A stretch of DNA of 64,000 nt from an uncultured Tenacibaculum sp. (GCF_947498805.1 NZ_CANMLT010000002.1:496001-560000); one strand, 5' to 3'. Shown: positions 33,825 to 43,919, numbered from the stretch's first letter. Translations and numbers: made by a program. Notes: a model not told the origin generated them from the sequence alone.

Positions 33825-36566
33825 ATGATGCTATCATTTATTAGAAAATTGCTCCCAACGCTTCTCGTGCTAGTAGCGTTCCCTATTGTATCTCAAGAAA
33901 AAGAAAACACGATTTCATTAGAGATAAATCAATTAAACAAAAAAGAAATCATAGAACTTATCGAGAAAAAAAGTGAATATCGCTTTTTCTTTCTTGATGA
34001 TTGGTTAGACGATACTCCTATAAACATTTCTTTTAAAGATGAAAAAATTGAAAACATATTAAACTCAATTTTTAAAGACAGTAAAATCAATTATTACATT
34101 CATAACAAGAATCAAGTAATTCTAACAAGCGGAAACCTAGTTAAAAGTTCCATATATGATGTTAATAACACCAGTTCTTCCAATGAATTGGCTCCCGTTT
34201 TAGTCGAATCTAAAACCAATATTGATGAAAGTATAATTAAAATTGGGAAAGAAACGAAATCAAAACGTGCTACCTATACCCTATCTGGATATATTATAAA
34301 TGATAAAAACAATACTCCGATTGAAGGTGTAACCATTTTAGAAAAAGAGAAAAACATCTATACAACTTCTAACAAAAAAGGATACTACCGACTCGAACTG
34401 CCTTATGGCAAAAATGAAGTAGAAACATCTTTTGTTGGATTTGATGGTAATTACAAGAAGTTGATTATGTATAACGATGGTCAATTAAACTTCTCTCTAA
34501 ACCCTAAATCTGAAGAGCTCGACGAAGTTGTTATCAATGCCAATAAAAAAGATAATATTCGACAAACGGTTGGTGGAATTAGTCAAATTAAAACACAAGA
34601 CATTAAAAACATTCCTTTGGTCCTTGGTGAACGAGATATCTTAAAAGTAGCCATTACCCTACCCTCTATTAAATCAGCAGGTGAAGGTGCGGAAGGAGTA
34701 AATGTTAGAGGAGGAAAAGTAGATCAAAACTTGTTTTTATTAGACAACGGAGTGATTTATAACCCTACACACTTCTTAGGCTTGTTCTCTGCCATCAATC
34801 CTTTTACGACCAAAGATTTAAAGATATACACAGGTAATATTCCAGCTGAATATGGCGGAAAGTTATCTTCCGTTTTTGAAATCACTACAAAAGACGCTGA
34901 TGTTAAAAAATTTAAAGGAGAAGCTTCTATTGGCCCTGTTACAGGAAACCTGAATGTTGAAATTCCCGTTGTAAAAGATAAATCTGGATTAAACCTTGGG
35001 GTTAGAGGTACTTATTCTGATTGGATCTTAGGGCTTATTGATGAAAAGAATTTTGAGAAAAGTAGCGCTTCTTTCTATGATGTTATTGGAAAATATACAC
35101 ATCGTATTAATGACAATAACACCGTAAAATTTACTGGTTACTACAGTAGAGATCAATATCAAATTGCTTCAGATACCATTAATAAATATGGAAACACCAT
35201 GTTTTCTCTTAATTGGCATCATAAATTTAATGATAAAAATAGAGGGAATTTAATCCTATCAAATAGTAACTATTCTTTTGATATCGATTATGAAACTAAC
35301 GATACAAAAGCATTCAACCTTACGTATAAAATAAACGAGACGAACTTAAAACTTAAAATGAAGTATGATCACTCTGATACTCATAAATTCGATTATGGTT
35401 TTGAAGCGAAACTCTATAGAGTAAACCCAGGTAATATTGTACCAAACGGAACCAATTCTATCGTGAGTCCTCTTAATATTCAAGAAGAAAAAGCCCTAGA
35501 AAATGCCTTGTTTATTTCAGACGAAATAAAGGTAACCCCAAAACTTAATTTTAACGTAGGTCTGCGTTTAAATCAATATCTAGCCTTAGGAGCATCCACC
35601 CAAAGAGAATACCAAAGTGGTGGTCCCAAGAATCCAACTACTTTAGTAAACTCAACAACCTATGGTAATAATGAAGTATTTAAAACCTACCATAATTTTA
35701 GTTATAGAATTGCTAGTAGGTATGCTTTTGACAATTCATTGTCTCTAAAAGCGAGTTACAACAAAGCCTTTCAATACATACATCGATTAAACAACAATAC
35801 CACAGCTACTCCAATAGATACATGGAGACTTTCAGATTCTAATATTACTCCACAAGAAAGTTCTCAATTTTCATTAGGAGTATTTAAGAACCTAGACGAT
35901 CAAGATATTGAGCTTAGCTTAGAAGGGTACTATAAGACTTATAAAAACATCTTAGACTATAAAATTGGTGCGACCTTATTGTTAAACGAACAAGTGGAAA
36001 CTCAAATAATCCAAGGAAACGGAAAATCTTATGGAGTAGAGTTTTTACTAAAAAAGAATTCTGGTAGACTTAATGGATGGTTTAGTTACAACTACTCTAG
36101 ATCTTTAATTCAACTAAATAGCATGTTCCAAGAAGAACGTGTTAATGGCGGAAAATTCTTTCCAACAAACTATGATAAACCCCATGATTTAAATCTTATT
36201 TTAAATTATAAATTTACAAAAAGATATAGTTTTTCTACCAATTTCTCTTATCAAACGGGAAGACCAATCACCTACCCTACAGGAAAATTTATTTATCAAG
36301 GAACAGAATACTTAACTTATAGTAACAGAAATCAATTTAGAATTCCTGATTACTTCCGATTGGATGTAGGTATTAATATTGAAGGGAATCATAAGATTAA
36401 AAAGTTTGCTCATAGTTTTTGGAATATCTCTGTATATAACGTCCTAGGAAGAAATAATCCATATTCAGTATTCTTCCAAACCTCTGGAACAGGTAACGTT
36501 GAAGCTTATCAAAGCTCTATTTTTTCTCACCCAATCCCAACAATAACCTATAATTTTAAATTTTAA
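33825..36566 (+). CDS. TonB-dependent receptor with N-terminal STN domain
   Basis: 913 residues from the ATG at 33825; the frame continues upstream to a TTG that overlaps the previous gene. Order: signal peptide (about 1-23, ending VSQ), STN domain (25-105, ISLEINQLNKKEIIELIEK...), CarboxypepD_reg beta-sandwich (about 150-235), plug domain (about 245-355; RGGKVDQNLFLLDNGVIYNPTHFLG), then the beta-barrel ending in a Phe-rich stretch (TITYNFKF). The STN domain usually links receptors to a FecR/sigma system, but no sigma or FecR gene is here. With the DUF4249 and MG2 proteins it forms an uptake-type locus; the ligand is unknown. Confidence 0.92.
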   Translation: MMLSFIRKLLPTLLVLVAFPIVSQEKENTISLEINQLNKKEIIELIEKKSEYRFFFLDDWLDDTPINISFKDEKIENILNSIFKDSKINYYIHNKNQVILTSGNLVKSSIYDVNNTSSSNELAPVLVESKTNIDESIIKIGKETKSKRATYTLSGYIINDKNNTPIEGVTILEKEKNIYTTSNKKGYYRLELPYGKNEVETSFVGFDGNYKKLIMYNDGQLNFSLNPKSEELDEVVINANKKDNIRQTVGGISQIKTQDIKNIPLVLGERDILKVAITLPSIKSAGEGAEGVNVRGGKVDQNLFLLDNGVIYNPTHFLGLFSAINPFTTKDLKIYTGNIPAEYGGKLSSVFEITTKDADVKKFKGEASIGPVTGNLNVEIPVVKDKSGLNLGVRGTYSDWILGLIDEKNFEKSSASFYDVIGKYTHRINDNNTVKFTGYYSRDQYQIASDTINKYGNTMFSLNWHHKFNDKNRGNLILSNSNYSFDIDYETNDTKAFNLTYKINETNLKLKMKYDHSDTHKFDYGFEAKLYRVNPGNIVPNGTNSIVSPLNIQEEKALENALFISDEIKVTPKLNFNVGLRLNQYLALGASTQREYQSGGPKNPTTLVNSTTYGNNEVFKTYHNFSYRIASRYAFDNSLSLKASYNKAFQYIHRLNNNTTATPIDTWRLSDSNITPQESSQFSLGVFKNLDDQDIELSLEGYYKTYKNILDYKIGATLLLNEQVETQIIQGNGKSYGVEFLLKKNSGRLNGWFSYNYSRSLIQLNSMFQEERVNGGKFFPTNYDKPHDLNLILNYKFTKRYSFSTNFSYQTGRPITYPTGKFIYQGTEYLTYSNRNQFRIPDYFRLDVGINIEGNHKIKKFAHSFWNISVYNVLGRNNPYSVFFQTSGTGNVEAYQSSIFSHPIPTITYNFKF

Positions 36567-36571
36567 ACGAT

Positions 36572-37795
36572 ATGAAAACATATAAAAGTTACATTTTAGC
36601 AGTCCTATCGTTACTTGTACTACAAAACTGTGTAGAACCTTTTGAGTTTAGTAGCTCCATCGAAGAACAAAATTTAGTGGTTAGAGCTGTATTAACCAAT
36701 GAACTAAAAAACCACACTATTGAGTTATCAAGAACAATTCCTATAGACTCAACAAAACTAAACCCAGAAAGAAATGCTATTGTTTCTATTACAGATGATG
36801 CTGGTGGTACTTATAGTTTTCGTGAGAAAGAAAATGGAGTTTATGAATCTTTCATAGCTTTTTCAGCAGATGCAAACAAGAGTTATACTTTAAACATCCA
36901 GACTCAAAGTGGAAGTTCTTATATTTCTACACCTCAAAAATTACCTTCTAGTGTCGAGATTCAAGACATTAACTTAAATATAGAAGATAATGAAGATGAA
37001 GGATTTAAAGAAGTAGTATTTAAAGTTAATAGTGTGCCTACCCCGGGTGATGGTAACTATTACCGTTATGAATATGATGAAACTTATAAAGTAAAAACAG
37101 TTTTTTGGAATTCTCAAAAGCTGGTTGTCACCTCTAGTGTTCCACCCTATGGATTTGAATTAGTTGATAAAGATCCTTCTGAAGGAACTGGTATTTGTTT
37201 TGGAAGTGCTAGCTCTAAAACCGTTATGCTAGCAGAAACAAAAAGCTTAAGTGAAGATAAAATTGTAAACTTTCAAATTAGAAAACTTCCTTTAGATAGT
37301 TACCTCATTGGTATAAGATACTCTATTATGGTTAGACAATATGTACTCAATAAAAACTCATATGATTTTTATACTCTTCTAGATAAATTCTCTGATCCTG
37401 ACAATATTTTTAGTCAAATTCAAGTAGGTAACATTCCTAGCAACATTTTTTTTAAAGAAAATGCAGATATAAATAAAGTTATTGGCTTTTTTGAAGTTTC
37501 CTCTGTACGATCTCAAAGAGTATACTTTAATAGAAAGGATTTTACAAATACTGATTTTATAAACTATCCTGGTGATGAGTGTGGTGAAGTTCTAAATCCT
37601 GAAATTTTAGGTGCAGCAGGGAATTCTCCTTTACTAAATAGGTTGCAAAGTGGTTGGATTTTCTTAAATATTACTGAAAACCTAGACGGACTTGGTAACG
37701 TTCCTCCAAATACTCCCTATGATATTACTAAAAGAATATGTGGAGACTGTACTGATATTGGCCCTGTTAATGCTCCCGAATTTTGGATTGATTAA
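36572..37795 (+). CDS. DUF4249 lipoprotein
   Basis: 407 residues. The lipobox ends in Cys20 (LLVLQNC), so it is a surface or periplasmic lipoprotein. DUF4249 features: LVVRAVLTNELKNHTIELSRT near the start, an immunoglobulin-like repeat NAIVSITDDAGGTYSFRE and a Cys-containing tail (ICFGSASSKT; GDECGEVLNPEILGAAGNS; CGDCTDIG). DUF4249 genes regularly follow TonB receptors in Bacteroidota, like a partner lipoprotein. It starts 5 bases after the receptor. Confidence 0.88.
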   Translation: MKTYKSYILAVLSLLVLQNCVEPFEFSSSIEEQNLVVRAVLTNELKNHTIELSRTIPIDSTKLNPERNAIVSITDDAGGTYSFREKENGVYESFIAFSADANKSYTLNIQTQSGSSYISTPQKLPSSVEIQDINLNIEDNEDEGFKEVVFKVNSVPTPGDGNYYRYEYDETYKVKTVFWNSQKLVVTSSVPPYGFELVDKDPSEGTGICFGSASSKTVMLAETKSLSEDKIVNFQIRKLPLDSYLIGIRYSIMVRQYVLNKNSYDFYTLLDKFSDPDNIFSQIQVGNIPSNIFFKENADINKVIGFFEVSSVRSQRVYFNRKDFTNTDFINYPGDECGEVLNPEILGAAGNSPLLNRLQSGWIFLNITENLDGLGNVPPNTPYDITKRICGDCTDIGPVNAPEFWID

Positions 37796-37805
37796 AAAGA
37801 AAAAG

Positions 37806-39467
37806 ATGACTAAACAAATTTTAATAATATGCTTGCTGGCCTTTTCTAAGGTAGTGGTTTCACAATCACAGCAATCTTTTGCTTCTCAAACAAAAGATCT
37901 CCCACAAGAAAAGATATATGTACATAGTAATAATAATTTCCTACTTACAGGAGAAACATTGTATTACACCATTTATTGTTTAAACAACAATAACTACAGT
38001 CCTTTTAGCAAAATTGCCTATACCGAACTGATTGATTCTAAAAACAATAGTATTCTCAAACAACGTATTTCATTAGATGTAGGTAAAGGTTATGGCGATT
38101 TTTTTATCAGCCCTCAGATAAAAACGGGATCGTATAAGTTAGTTGCTTATACACAATGGATGAAAAATAAAAACTCATTTTTTCAACAAGATATATTTTT
38201 GGTGAACCCTTTTTCTGATAAGTTACGAAGTAACCCTACAAATGAAACCACCACTACATTAAAGTATAATGAAAATACTAATGAAAGAAACGGTTTATTT
38301 GACAATTTAAAAGCTAGCTATTCAAAAAGAGAAAACGTTGTACTTAATTTAACCAACACATTCTCTCAATTAAAAGGAAGTTTCTCTGTTTCTATCAGAA
38401 AGAAAAACAACTTTCAACTACCTAATAACAAGACTACCAACACTCCGATAAAAACAAATAACGCTTTTTATCTACCTGAACTAAGAGGTACACTTATTCA
38501 AGGAAAAGTAACAACATCAAATACATCTAATGCTATTACTGATGTTAAATTATCTCTTTCAACAAAAAACAAAAACCGCCTACCTATTACAGCAATAACA
38601 AATGATAAAGGTGAGTTTTATTTTAATATTCCGGAATTAAGGACTTCTAAAGTTGAGATTCAAATATTAGATAAAAATGCGAATGATTACAACATAGAAT
38701 TAATAAAACCATCAAATGAAAACATACAATTTGAAAGTTTTCCTGAATTATTCTTAAATGAAGACATTTCAAAGGAAATACGTGATAGAAGTATTTACTC
38801 TCAAATAGAAAATGCCTTTTACAAAGTAAAAAAAGATAGTATATCTCATACAACCAAGAAAAGTCCTTTATTAAATTACGTTCAAACCACGTATATTCTT
38901 GATGATTATAAACGGTTTAAAACAATAAAAGAAACCTTTGTTGAAGTTATCGAAGGAGCTGGTTTTATAAGGAATAAAGGTCAATATAACCTTTCGGTAA
39001 CCAATACTGGAGAAGCCAAAACTCTTAAACACATACCTTCTTTATTAATTATAGATGGCAGCATTGTATTTAATCATAATGACTTAACTGACTTTGATTC
39101 TAGAAAAATCCATTCAATTTCTATCGTTAAAAGCAAGTATTTTTATGGAAACGCATTATATCAAGGAGTGGTTATAATTAGAACCTTTAAAAACGATTTC
39201 TTGTCAAGTACTAATAAGACTCAAGAGTTTGAAGTAACACCTGTACAACCCCAAAAAATATACTTTTTCCAAAACAATAAAAACATCAAAAACAAAAGAA
39301 TTCCAGATTTTAGAACACAGTTATACTGGAACCCTGCTATAAATCTAAGTCAAAATACACTTTCTTTCTTTACATCCGATGTTACTGGTACATTTGAAAT
39401 TACAATACAAGGATATACAAAAGAAGGTAGGTTTATCAATGCCAAGGAGCGTTTTTCTGTTAAATAA
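37806..39467 (+). CDS. MG2-type macroglobulin-like protein with a plug-like tail
   Basis: 553 residues from the ATG at 37806, 10 bases after DUF4249. A longer frame starts at 37692 inside DUF4249 but has no signal sequence; this start gives one (residues 1-19, VVVSQ). LPQEKIYVHSNNNFLLTGETLYYTIYC is the MG2 motif. A second beta-sandwich (TLIQGKVTTSNTSNAITDVKLSL) and a plug-like part (LLIIDGSIVFNHNDLTDFDSRKIHSISIVKSKYFYG) follow. Likely an accessory protein of the same uptake locus. Confidence 0.8.
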   Translation: MTKQILIICLLAFSKVVVSQSQQSFASQTKDLPQEKIYVHSNNNFLLTGETLYYTIYCLNNNNYSPFSKIAYTELIDSKNNSILKQRISLDVGKGYGDFFISPQIKTGSYKLVAYTQWMKNKNSFFQQDIFLVNPFSDKLRSNPTNETTTTLKYNENTNERNGLFDNLKASYSKRENVVLNLTNTFSQLKGSFSVSIRKKNNFQLPNNKTTNTPIKTNNAFYLPELRGTLIQGKVTTSNTSNAITDVKLSLSTKNKNRLPITAITNDKGEFYFNIPELRTSKVEIQILDKNANDYNIELIKPSNENIQFESFPELFLNEDISKEIRDRSIYSQIENAFYKVKKDSISHTTKKSPLLNYVQTTYILDDYKRFKTIKETFVEVIEGAGFIRNKGQYNLSVTNTGEAKTLKHIPSLLIIDGSIVFNHNDLTDFDSRKIHSISIVKSKYFYGNALYQGVVIIRTFKNDFLSSTNKTQEFEVTPVQPQKIYFFQNNKNIKNKRIPDFRTQLYWNPAINLSQNTLSFFTSDVTGTFEITIQGYTKEGRFINAKERFSVK

Positions 39468-39511
39468 ATAAAAGTAAGGTATAAGTCCTTGTTTTTATTT
39501 ACATTTATCAA

Positions 39512-40096
39512 ATGAATTTTTTGGCGCATTTATACCTTTCTGGTGATAATAAAGAGTTAATGATTGGCAATTTTATTGCTGATCATGTAAAAGGAAATCA
39601 GTTTTCTCATTTTTCTGAAGATATACAAAAAGGTATTCAATTACATCGAAATATTGACAGTTATACAGATACACATCCTATTGTACGAGAAAGTAAAAGA
39701 AGACTTCATGAACGTTATAGACATTATGATGGAGTTATAATTGATATATTTTTTGATCACTTTTTAGCCAAAAATTGGAAAAACTATTCAGAAATCCCCT
39801 TAAGTGTTTTTGTGAATTCAGTATACAACTTACTTAATGAAAACATTGCTATTCTTCCTCAAAAGACACAAGAAATGCTTCCTTATATGATTGAATATAA
39901 TTGGTTGTACAATTATCAATTTGCTAAAGGAATTCAAGAAGTTTTAAACGGAATGAATCGAAGAACAGAAGGGAAATCTAAAATGAATCTTGCTACAGAA
40001 GATTTACTAAATCACTATGCTGTATTCGAACAAGACTTCACTTCTTTTTTTGCAGAACTACAAAGCTTTTGTAAAGAAAAAATATCATCCTTATAA
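39512..40096 (+). CDS. Acyl carrier protein phosphodiesterase-like (AcpH) protein
   Basis: 194 residues. HD-like fold family: MNFLAHLYLSGDNKELMIGNFIADHVKG, the metal-binding HRNIDSYTDTHPIVRESKRRL, and VIIDIFFDHFLAKNW. AcpH removes the phosphopantetheine arm from holo-ACP. It lies 4 bases before ggt and so is coupled. The family link is by strong motif match; substrate not shown. Confidence 0.88.
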   Translation: MNFLAHLYLSGDNKELMIGNFIADHVKGNQFSHFSEDIQKGIQLHRNIDSYTDTHPIVRESKRRLHERYRHYDGVIIDIFFDHFLAKNWKNYSEIPLSVFVNSVYNLLNENIAILPQKTQEMLPYMIEYNWLYNYQFAKGIQEVLNGMNRRTEGKSKMNLATEDLLNHYAVFEQDFTSFFAELQSFCKEKISSL

Positions 40097-40100
40097 GCAT

Positions 40101-41777
40101 ATGAAAAGACTCACTACACTATTTGTATTATCCTTACTTATTCTTTCATGTAAGAAAGAAGTAAAAGGACTAATTGTTGAAAAAGCCATGGTGGTTTCTG
40201 CTCGTGAAGAAGCTTCTAAAATTGGTGCTGATATCTTAAAAAAAGGAGGGAATGCTTTTGATGCTATGGTTGCTACTGAACTTGCATTAGCAGTTGCCTA
40301 TCCGTATGCTGGAAATATTGGCGGCGGTGGATTTATGGTATATAGAAAAAATGACGGTGAAATTGGTGCTTTAGACTATCGAGAAAAAGCTCCCTTGGCA
40401 GCTCACGAAACCATGTATCTAGATAGTTTAGGCAATGTAATTAAAAACAAAAGTACTTTAGGAGCTACCGCTGTAGGAGTTCCAGGTACCGTTGCTGGGG
40501 TATATGCTGCTCATAAAAGATTTGGAAAGTTACCGATTGAAGAAATTATTCAACCTGTAATAGAATTGGCCAAAAGAGGTGTTGTTGTTACCAAAAAACA
40601 AGAAAAACGTATAAAGAAATACCAACCTAATTTTCCAAAAGCGAATAAAGATGAAATTCTTTTTGATAAACAATGGAAAGCTGGTGATACCATCAAGTAT
40701 AATGCATTAGCTACTACCTTAACTAGAATTCAAAAAAATGGTAGAGATGAATTTTATAAAGGAGAAACTGCTAAAAAACTAGCCGCTTTTTTACAAGATA
40801 ATGGTGGTTATGTTACAGAAGAAGATTTGGCTAAATACGAAGCGAAATGGCGTACTCCAATTACTTTTAATTATGATAATTTACGTTTGATCTCTATGTC
40901 TCCTCCTTCAAGTGGAGGAATTTGTTTAGCACAAATTATGAACGCTGTAGAACCTTATAACTTACATGAATTAGGACATAACACTGTAAAATCTATACAA
41001 GTAATTACGGAAGCAGAACGTAGAGCTTATGCAGATAGAAGCTTCTTTCTAGGTGATCCTGATTTTGTAGAAATCCCCGTAGAAACCTTAATTTCTAAAG
41101 AATATACCAAAGATCGAATGAATAACTTCTCTTTTGAAAAACCTACCAAATCATCTGAGGTTTCTCATGGAAATATTCAAATGGTGGAAAGTGATGAAAC
41201 TACCCACTACTCTATCGTGGATCAATTTGGAAATGCTGTTTCGGTTACTACAACATTAAATGGTGCCTATGGTTCTAAACTCTATTGTACTGAGCTCGGC
41301 TTCTTTTTAAACAATGAAATGGATGATTTTAGTAGCAAACCAGGCGTACCTAATATGTTTGGACTAATTGGTGCAGAAGCAAATAAAATTGTACCTGAAA
41401 AGCGTATGCTAAGTTCTATGACACCAACCATTGTAGAAAAAGAAGGTAACTTGTATTTGGTCGTGGGGACTCCAGGAGGATCTACCATTATTACTTCAGT
41501 ATTACAAACTATTCTAAATGTACATGAATACAACATGGGAATGCAAGAAGCAATAAACCAACCAAGATTCCACCATCAGTGGTTACCTGATGTAATTAAA
41601 ATGGAGCCTAATAGTTTTGACCCAAAAGTAAAAGACAAACTAAAATCTTTAGGATACGAATTAGACGAAACCAACTCTCCTGTAATTGGTAAAGTAGAAG
41701 GAATTATGGTACTTCCTAACGGAAAGCTAGAAGGTGGTGCAGATCCTCGTGGTGATGATAAAGCTGTAGGTTTTTAA
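40101..41777 (+). CDS. ggt: Gamma-glutamyltransferase (lipoprotein)
   Basis: 558 residues from the ATG at 40101 (the frame runs further upstream into the AcpH gene, without a start that would make sense). The lipobox ends in Cys17 (LILSC). The Ntn-hydrolase nucleophile is Thr367 in DETTHYSIVD, the expected point of self-cleavage. NIGGGGFMVYR, MSPPSSGGIC and TPGGSTIITSVLQ complete the family. It hydrolyses or transfers the gamma-glutamyl group of glutathione and related peptides in the periplasm. Confidence 0.95.
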   Translation: MKRLTTLFVLSLLILSCKKEVKGLIVEKAMVVSAREEASKIGADILKKGGNAFDAMVATELALAVAYPYAGNIGGGGFMVYRKNDGEIGALDYREKAPLAAHETMYLDSLGNVIKNKSTLGATAVGVPGTVAGVYAAHKRFGKLPIEEIIQPVIELAKRGVVVTKKQEKRIKKYQPNFPKANKDEILFDKQWKAGDTIKYNALATTLTRIQKNGRDEFYKGETAKKLAAFLQDNGGYVTEEDLAKYEAKWRTPITFNYDNLRLISMSPPSSGGICLAQIMNAVEPYNLHELGHNTVKSIQVITEAERRAYADRSFFLGDPDFVEIPVETLISKEYTKDRMNNFSFEKPTKSSEVSHGNIQMVESDETTHYSIVDQFGNAVSVTTTLNGAYGSKLYCTELGFFLNNEMDDFSSKPGVPNMFGLIGAEANKIVPEKRMLSSMTPTIVEKEGNLYLVVGTPGGSTIITSVLQTILNVHEYNMGMQEAINQPRFHHQWLPDVIKMEPNSFDPKVKDKLKSLGYELDETNSPVIGKVEGIMVLPNGKLEGGADPRGDDKAVGF

Positions 41778-41793
41778 TACTAAAAATCAACTA

Positions 41794-42666
41794 TTGAAAA
41801 AAAAAGAACTTGTAGAAACTCATATCGTTCCTAAACTTGAACTTCCCATTCGATTACAAGAGTACGGCGTAGGTATTTTTAAAACATTACCTAGTAAATC
41901 TGGTTTCAAAAAAGCCATTAAAAAGAACTTGGTACGTGTTAATAATAAAACTGCTACAACTGCGCTATATATCAAAGGAGGAGAAACTATTGAACTCTTT
42001 CAAACGAGTGAATTACCCAGTGCTATTCAAAAATTAAAATTTCCCCTAAAGGTTGTTTTCGAAGACGACTATTTAGCTGTTATTGAAAAACCTCCCGGAG
42101 TTTTAGTAAGCGGAAATACCTTTGTTACTATTTACAACGCACTTCCACAAAACCTACAAAAAAGTACGCAAGAAGATGCTGTTCGCCCCACTCCTATTCA
42201 TCGTTTAGATTATCCCACAAGTGGTTTATTATTAGTAGGAAAAACAAGTACTAGCATTAGAGCTTTATACAAACTTTTTAAACATAAAGACATCCAAAAA
42301 ACCTATGTTGCTATTGCTATAGGGAAAATGGATACTGAAGGAACTATTCACCAAGCACTAGAGGAGAAAGAAGCTATTACTCAATATAACATTGAAGAAA
42401 CGGTAGTCTCTGAACGTTTTGAATACTTAAACCTTGTTAAACTAACGCCTATAACAGGCAGAAGACATCAATTAAGAAAGCACCTTTTCTCTTTGGGAAA
42501 CCCAATTTTAGGCGATAAAGACTATTTTTTGGAACATAAAATATTAAAAGGAAAAGGATTGTACCTTCATGCTACAACGCTAGGATTTACTCACCCGGTA
42601 ACTCATGAAAAGCTTCTTATTACTTCTGAACTCCCTAAAAAATTTAAAAAGATTTTTCCTAGTTAG
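41794..42666 (+). CDS. RluA-family RNA pseudouridine synthase
   Basis: 290 residues from TTG at 41794, 16 bases after ggt. An S4-like N-terminal part (ACDS positions: IRLQEYGVGIFKTLPSKSGFKKAIKKNLVRVNNKTATT) precedes the catalytic domain with FEDDYLAVIEKPPGVLVSGN and the catalytic Asp in PIHRLDYPTSGLLLVGK. KLTPITGRRHQLRKHL is the usual C-terminal motif. It isomerises uridine in tRNA or rRNA; the site is not predictable. Confidence 0.92.
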   Translation: MKKKELVETHIVPKLELPIRLQEYGVGIFKTLPSKSGFKKAIKKNLVRVNNKTATTALYIKGGETIELFQTSELPSAIQKLKFPLKVVFEDDYLAVIEKPPGVLVSGNTFVTIYNALPQNLQKSTQEDAVRPTPIHRLDYPTSGLLLVGKTSTSIRALYKLFKHKDIQKTYVAIAIGKMDTEGTIHQALEEKEAITQYNIEETVVSERFEYLNLVKLTPITGRRHQLRKHLFSLGNPILGDKDYFLEHKILKGKGLYLHATTLGFTHPVTHEKLLITSELPKKFKKIFPS

Positions 42667-42694
42667 GAATTGATTCTATTAATCTCAAAAAAAC

Positions 42695-42702
42695 TACTTT
42701 TG
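42695..42702 (+). promoter_or_regulatory. -7 box (TACTTTTG) for trmD
   Basis: TACTTTTG ends 4 bases before the trmD ATG. A TTG at 42670-42672 lies 22 bases upstream and could be the -33 element. The mRNA would be leaderless or nearly so. Confidence 0.6.
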
Positions 42703-42706
42703 CAGC

Positions 42707-43384
42707 ATGCGAGTAGATATTATTACAGTAGAACCCGATTTAATAAAAAGTCCTTTTGAAAACTCTATGATGAAAAGAGCTATCGAAAAAGGATTGGCAG
42801 AAGTACATTTTCATAATTTAAGAGAATATGGTATTGGTAATTATCGCCAAGTAGATGATTATCAATTTGGAGGTGGTGCCGGAATGGTACTCATGATTAA
42901 ACCAATTTCAGAATGCATTGAAAAGCTATTAGCTGAAAGAGATTATGATGAAATCATATACATGACTCCAGATGCCAAAACATTAAATCAAGCAACTGCT
43001 AATACACTTTCTTTAAAAGAAAACATATTAATATTAACAGGTCATTACAAAGGAGTTGACCAACGTATACGAGATAAATACATTACCAAAGAGATCTCTA
43101 TAGGAGATTATGTTTTAACTGGAGGAGAATTGGCTGCAGCTGTTTTATGTGATGCCGTAATTAGATTAATTCCAGGGGTATTAGGAGATGAAACATCTGC
43201 TTTAACAGATAGTTTCCAAGACAATTTATTGTCTCCGCCTGTTTATACACGTCCTTCTGAATTTGACGGAATGAAAGTGCCAGACATTCTTTTATCTGGT
43301 AATTTTCCAAAAATTGAAGAATGGCGAAATGAACAAGCTTATAAGCGTACACAAGAAATAAGACCCGATTTATTAGAAGATTAA
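42707..43384 (+). CDS. trmD: tRNA (guanine-N1)-methyltransferase
   Basis: 225 residues. SAM-dependent m1G37 methylation of tRNA. Trefoil-knot motifs: [31 protein letters not shown] and [31 protein letters not shown]. Full length. It precedes rplS, which is the usual trmD-rplS pairing, but rplS has its own promoter. Confidence 0.97.
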   Translation: MRVDIITVEPDLIKSPFENSMMKRAIEKGLAEVHFHNLREYGIGNYRQVDDYQFGGGAGMVLMIKPISECIEKLLAERDYDEIIYMTPDAKTLNQATANTLSLKENILILTGHYKGVDQRIRDKYITKEISIGDYVLTGGELAAAVLCDAVIRLIPGVLGDETSALTDSFQDNLLSPPVYTRPSEFDGMKVPDILLSGNFPKIEEWRNEQAYKRTQEIRPDLLED

Positions 43385-43443
43385 TTTAGTTATCTTTCTA
43401 AAAATCAACAAGAAAAATATTTCTTCTTTTTAAAAAATATTTA

Positions 43444-43451
43444 TAAATTTG
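43444..43451 (+). promoter_or_regulatory. -7 box (TAAATTTG) for rplS
   Basis: TAAATTTG about 70 bases upstream of rplS, leaving a leader long enough for regulation. Confidence 0.55.
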
Positions 43452-43463
43452 CAGCCACAAAAT

Positions 43464-43491
43464 CAACCTCTGACGAAAATCGTGAATGTTG
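43464..43491 (+). promoter_or_regulatory. Hairpin in the rplS leader
   Basis: CAAC (43464-43467) pairs with GTTG (43488-43491), with ACG / CGT (43473-43475, 43481-43483) inside. This could be an autoregulatory L19 leader, as known for several ribosomal genes. Support is only the complementarity and position. Confidence 0.35.
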
Positions 43492-43520
43492 TTTTGTTAA
43501 AATCATAACATTTAAATAAA

Positions 43521-43868
43521 ATGGATTTAGTAAAATTTGTACAAAACGAATTTGTAACAAAAAACGAATTACCAGAATTTGGTGCTGGTGATACAATTAC
43601 TGTTTATTACGAAATTAAAGAGGGTAACAAGACTCGTACTCAGTTCTTTAGAGGAGTTGTTATTCAAAAGAGAGGAAGCGGTTCTTCAGAAACTTTTACG
43701 ATCAGAAAAATGTCTGGTACTATTGGTGTAGAGCGTATTTTCCCAATTAACTTACCTTCTATTCAAAAAATTGAAGTTAACAAAAGAGGTAAAGTTCGTA
43801 GAGCTCGTATCTACTATTTCAGAGGTCTTACTGGTAAAAAAGCAAGAATCACAGAAAGAAGAAACTAA
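43521..43868 (+). CDS. rplS: 50S ribosomal protein L19
   Basis: 115 residues with GDTITVYYEIKEGNKTRTQFFRGVVIQKRGSG and TFTIRKMSGTIGVERIFPINLPSIQKIEV, matching bL19, a protein at the 30S-50S interface. Full length. Followed by a terminator at 43889-43919. Confidence 0.97.
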   Translation: MDLVKFVQNEFVTKNELPEFGAGDTITVYYEIKEGNKTRTQFFRGVVIQKRGSGSSETFTIRKMSGTIGVERIFPINLPSIQKIEVNKRGKVRRARIYYFRGLTGKKARITERRN

Positions 43869-43888
43869 TTTTATCTTCAAACAAACTA

Positions 43889-43919
43889 TAAAAGGAGCTT
43901 TTAAAAGCTCCTTTTTTTA
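43889..43919 (+). terminator. Terminator after rplS
   Basis: AAAGGAGCTTTTAAAAGCTCCTTT followed by T residues. Confidence 0.9.

Noticed and set aside
37692..37805. Upstream start for the MG2-type protein inside DUF4249
   Set aside because: The ATG at 37806 gives a signal peptide; the longer frame only reads through the preceding gene.
40017..40100. Upstream start for ggt inside the AcpH-like gene
   Set aside because: The lipobox and signal begin at the ATG at 40101.
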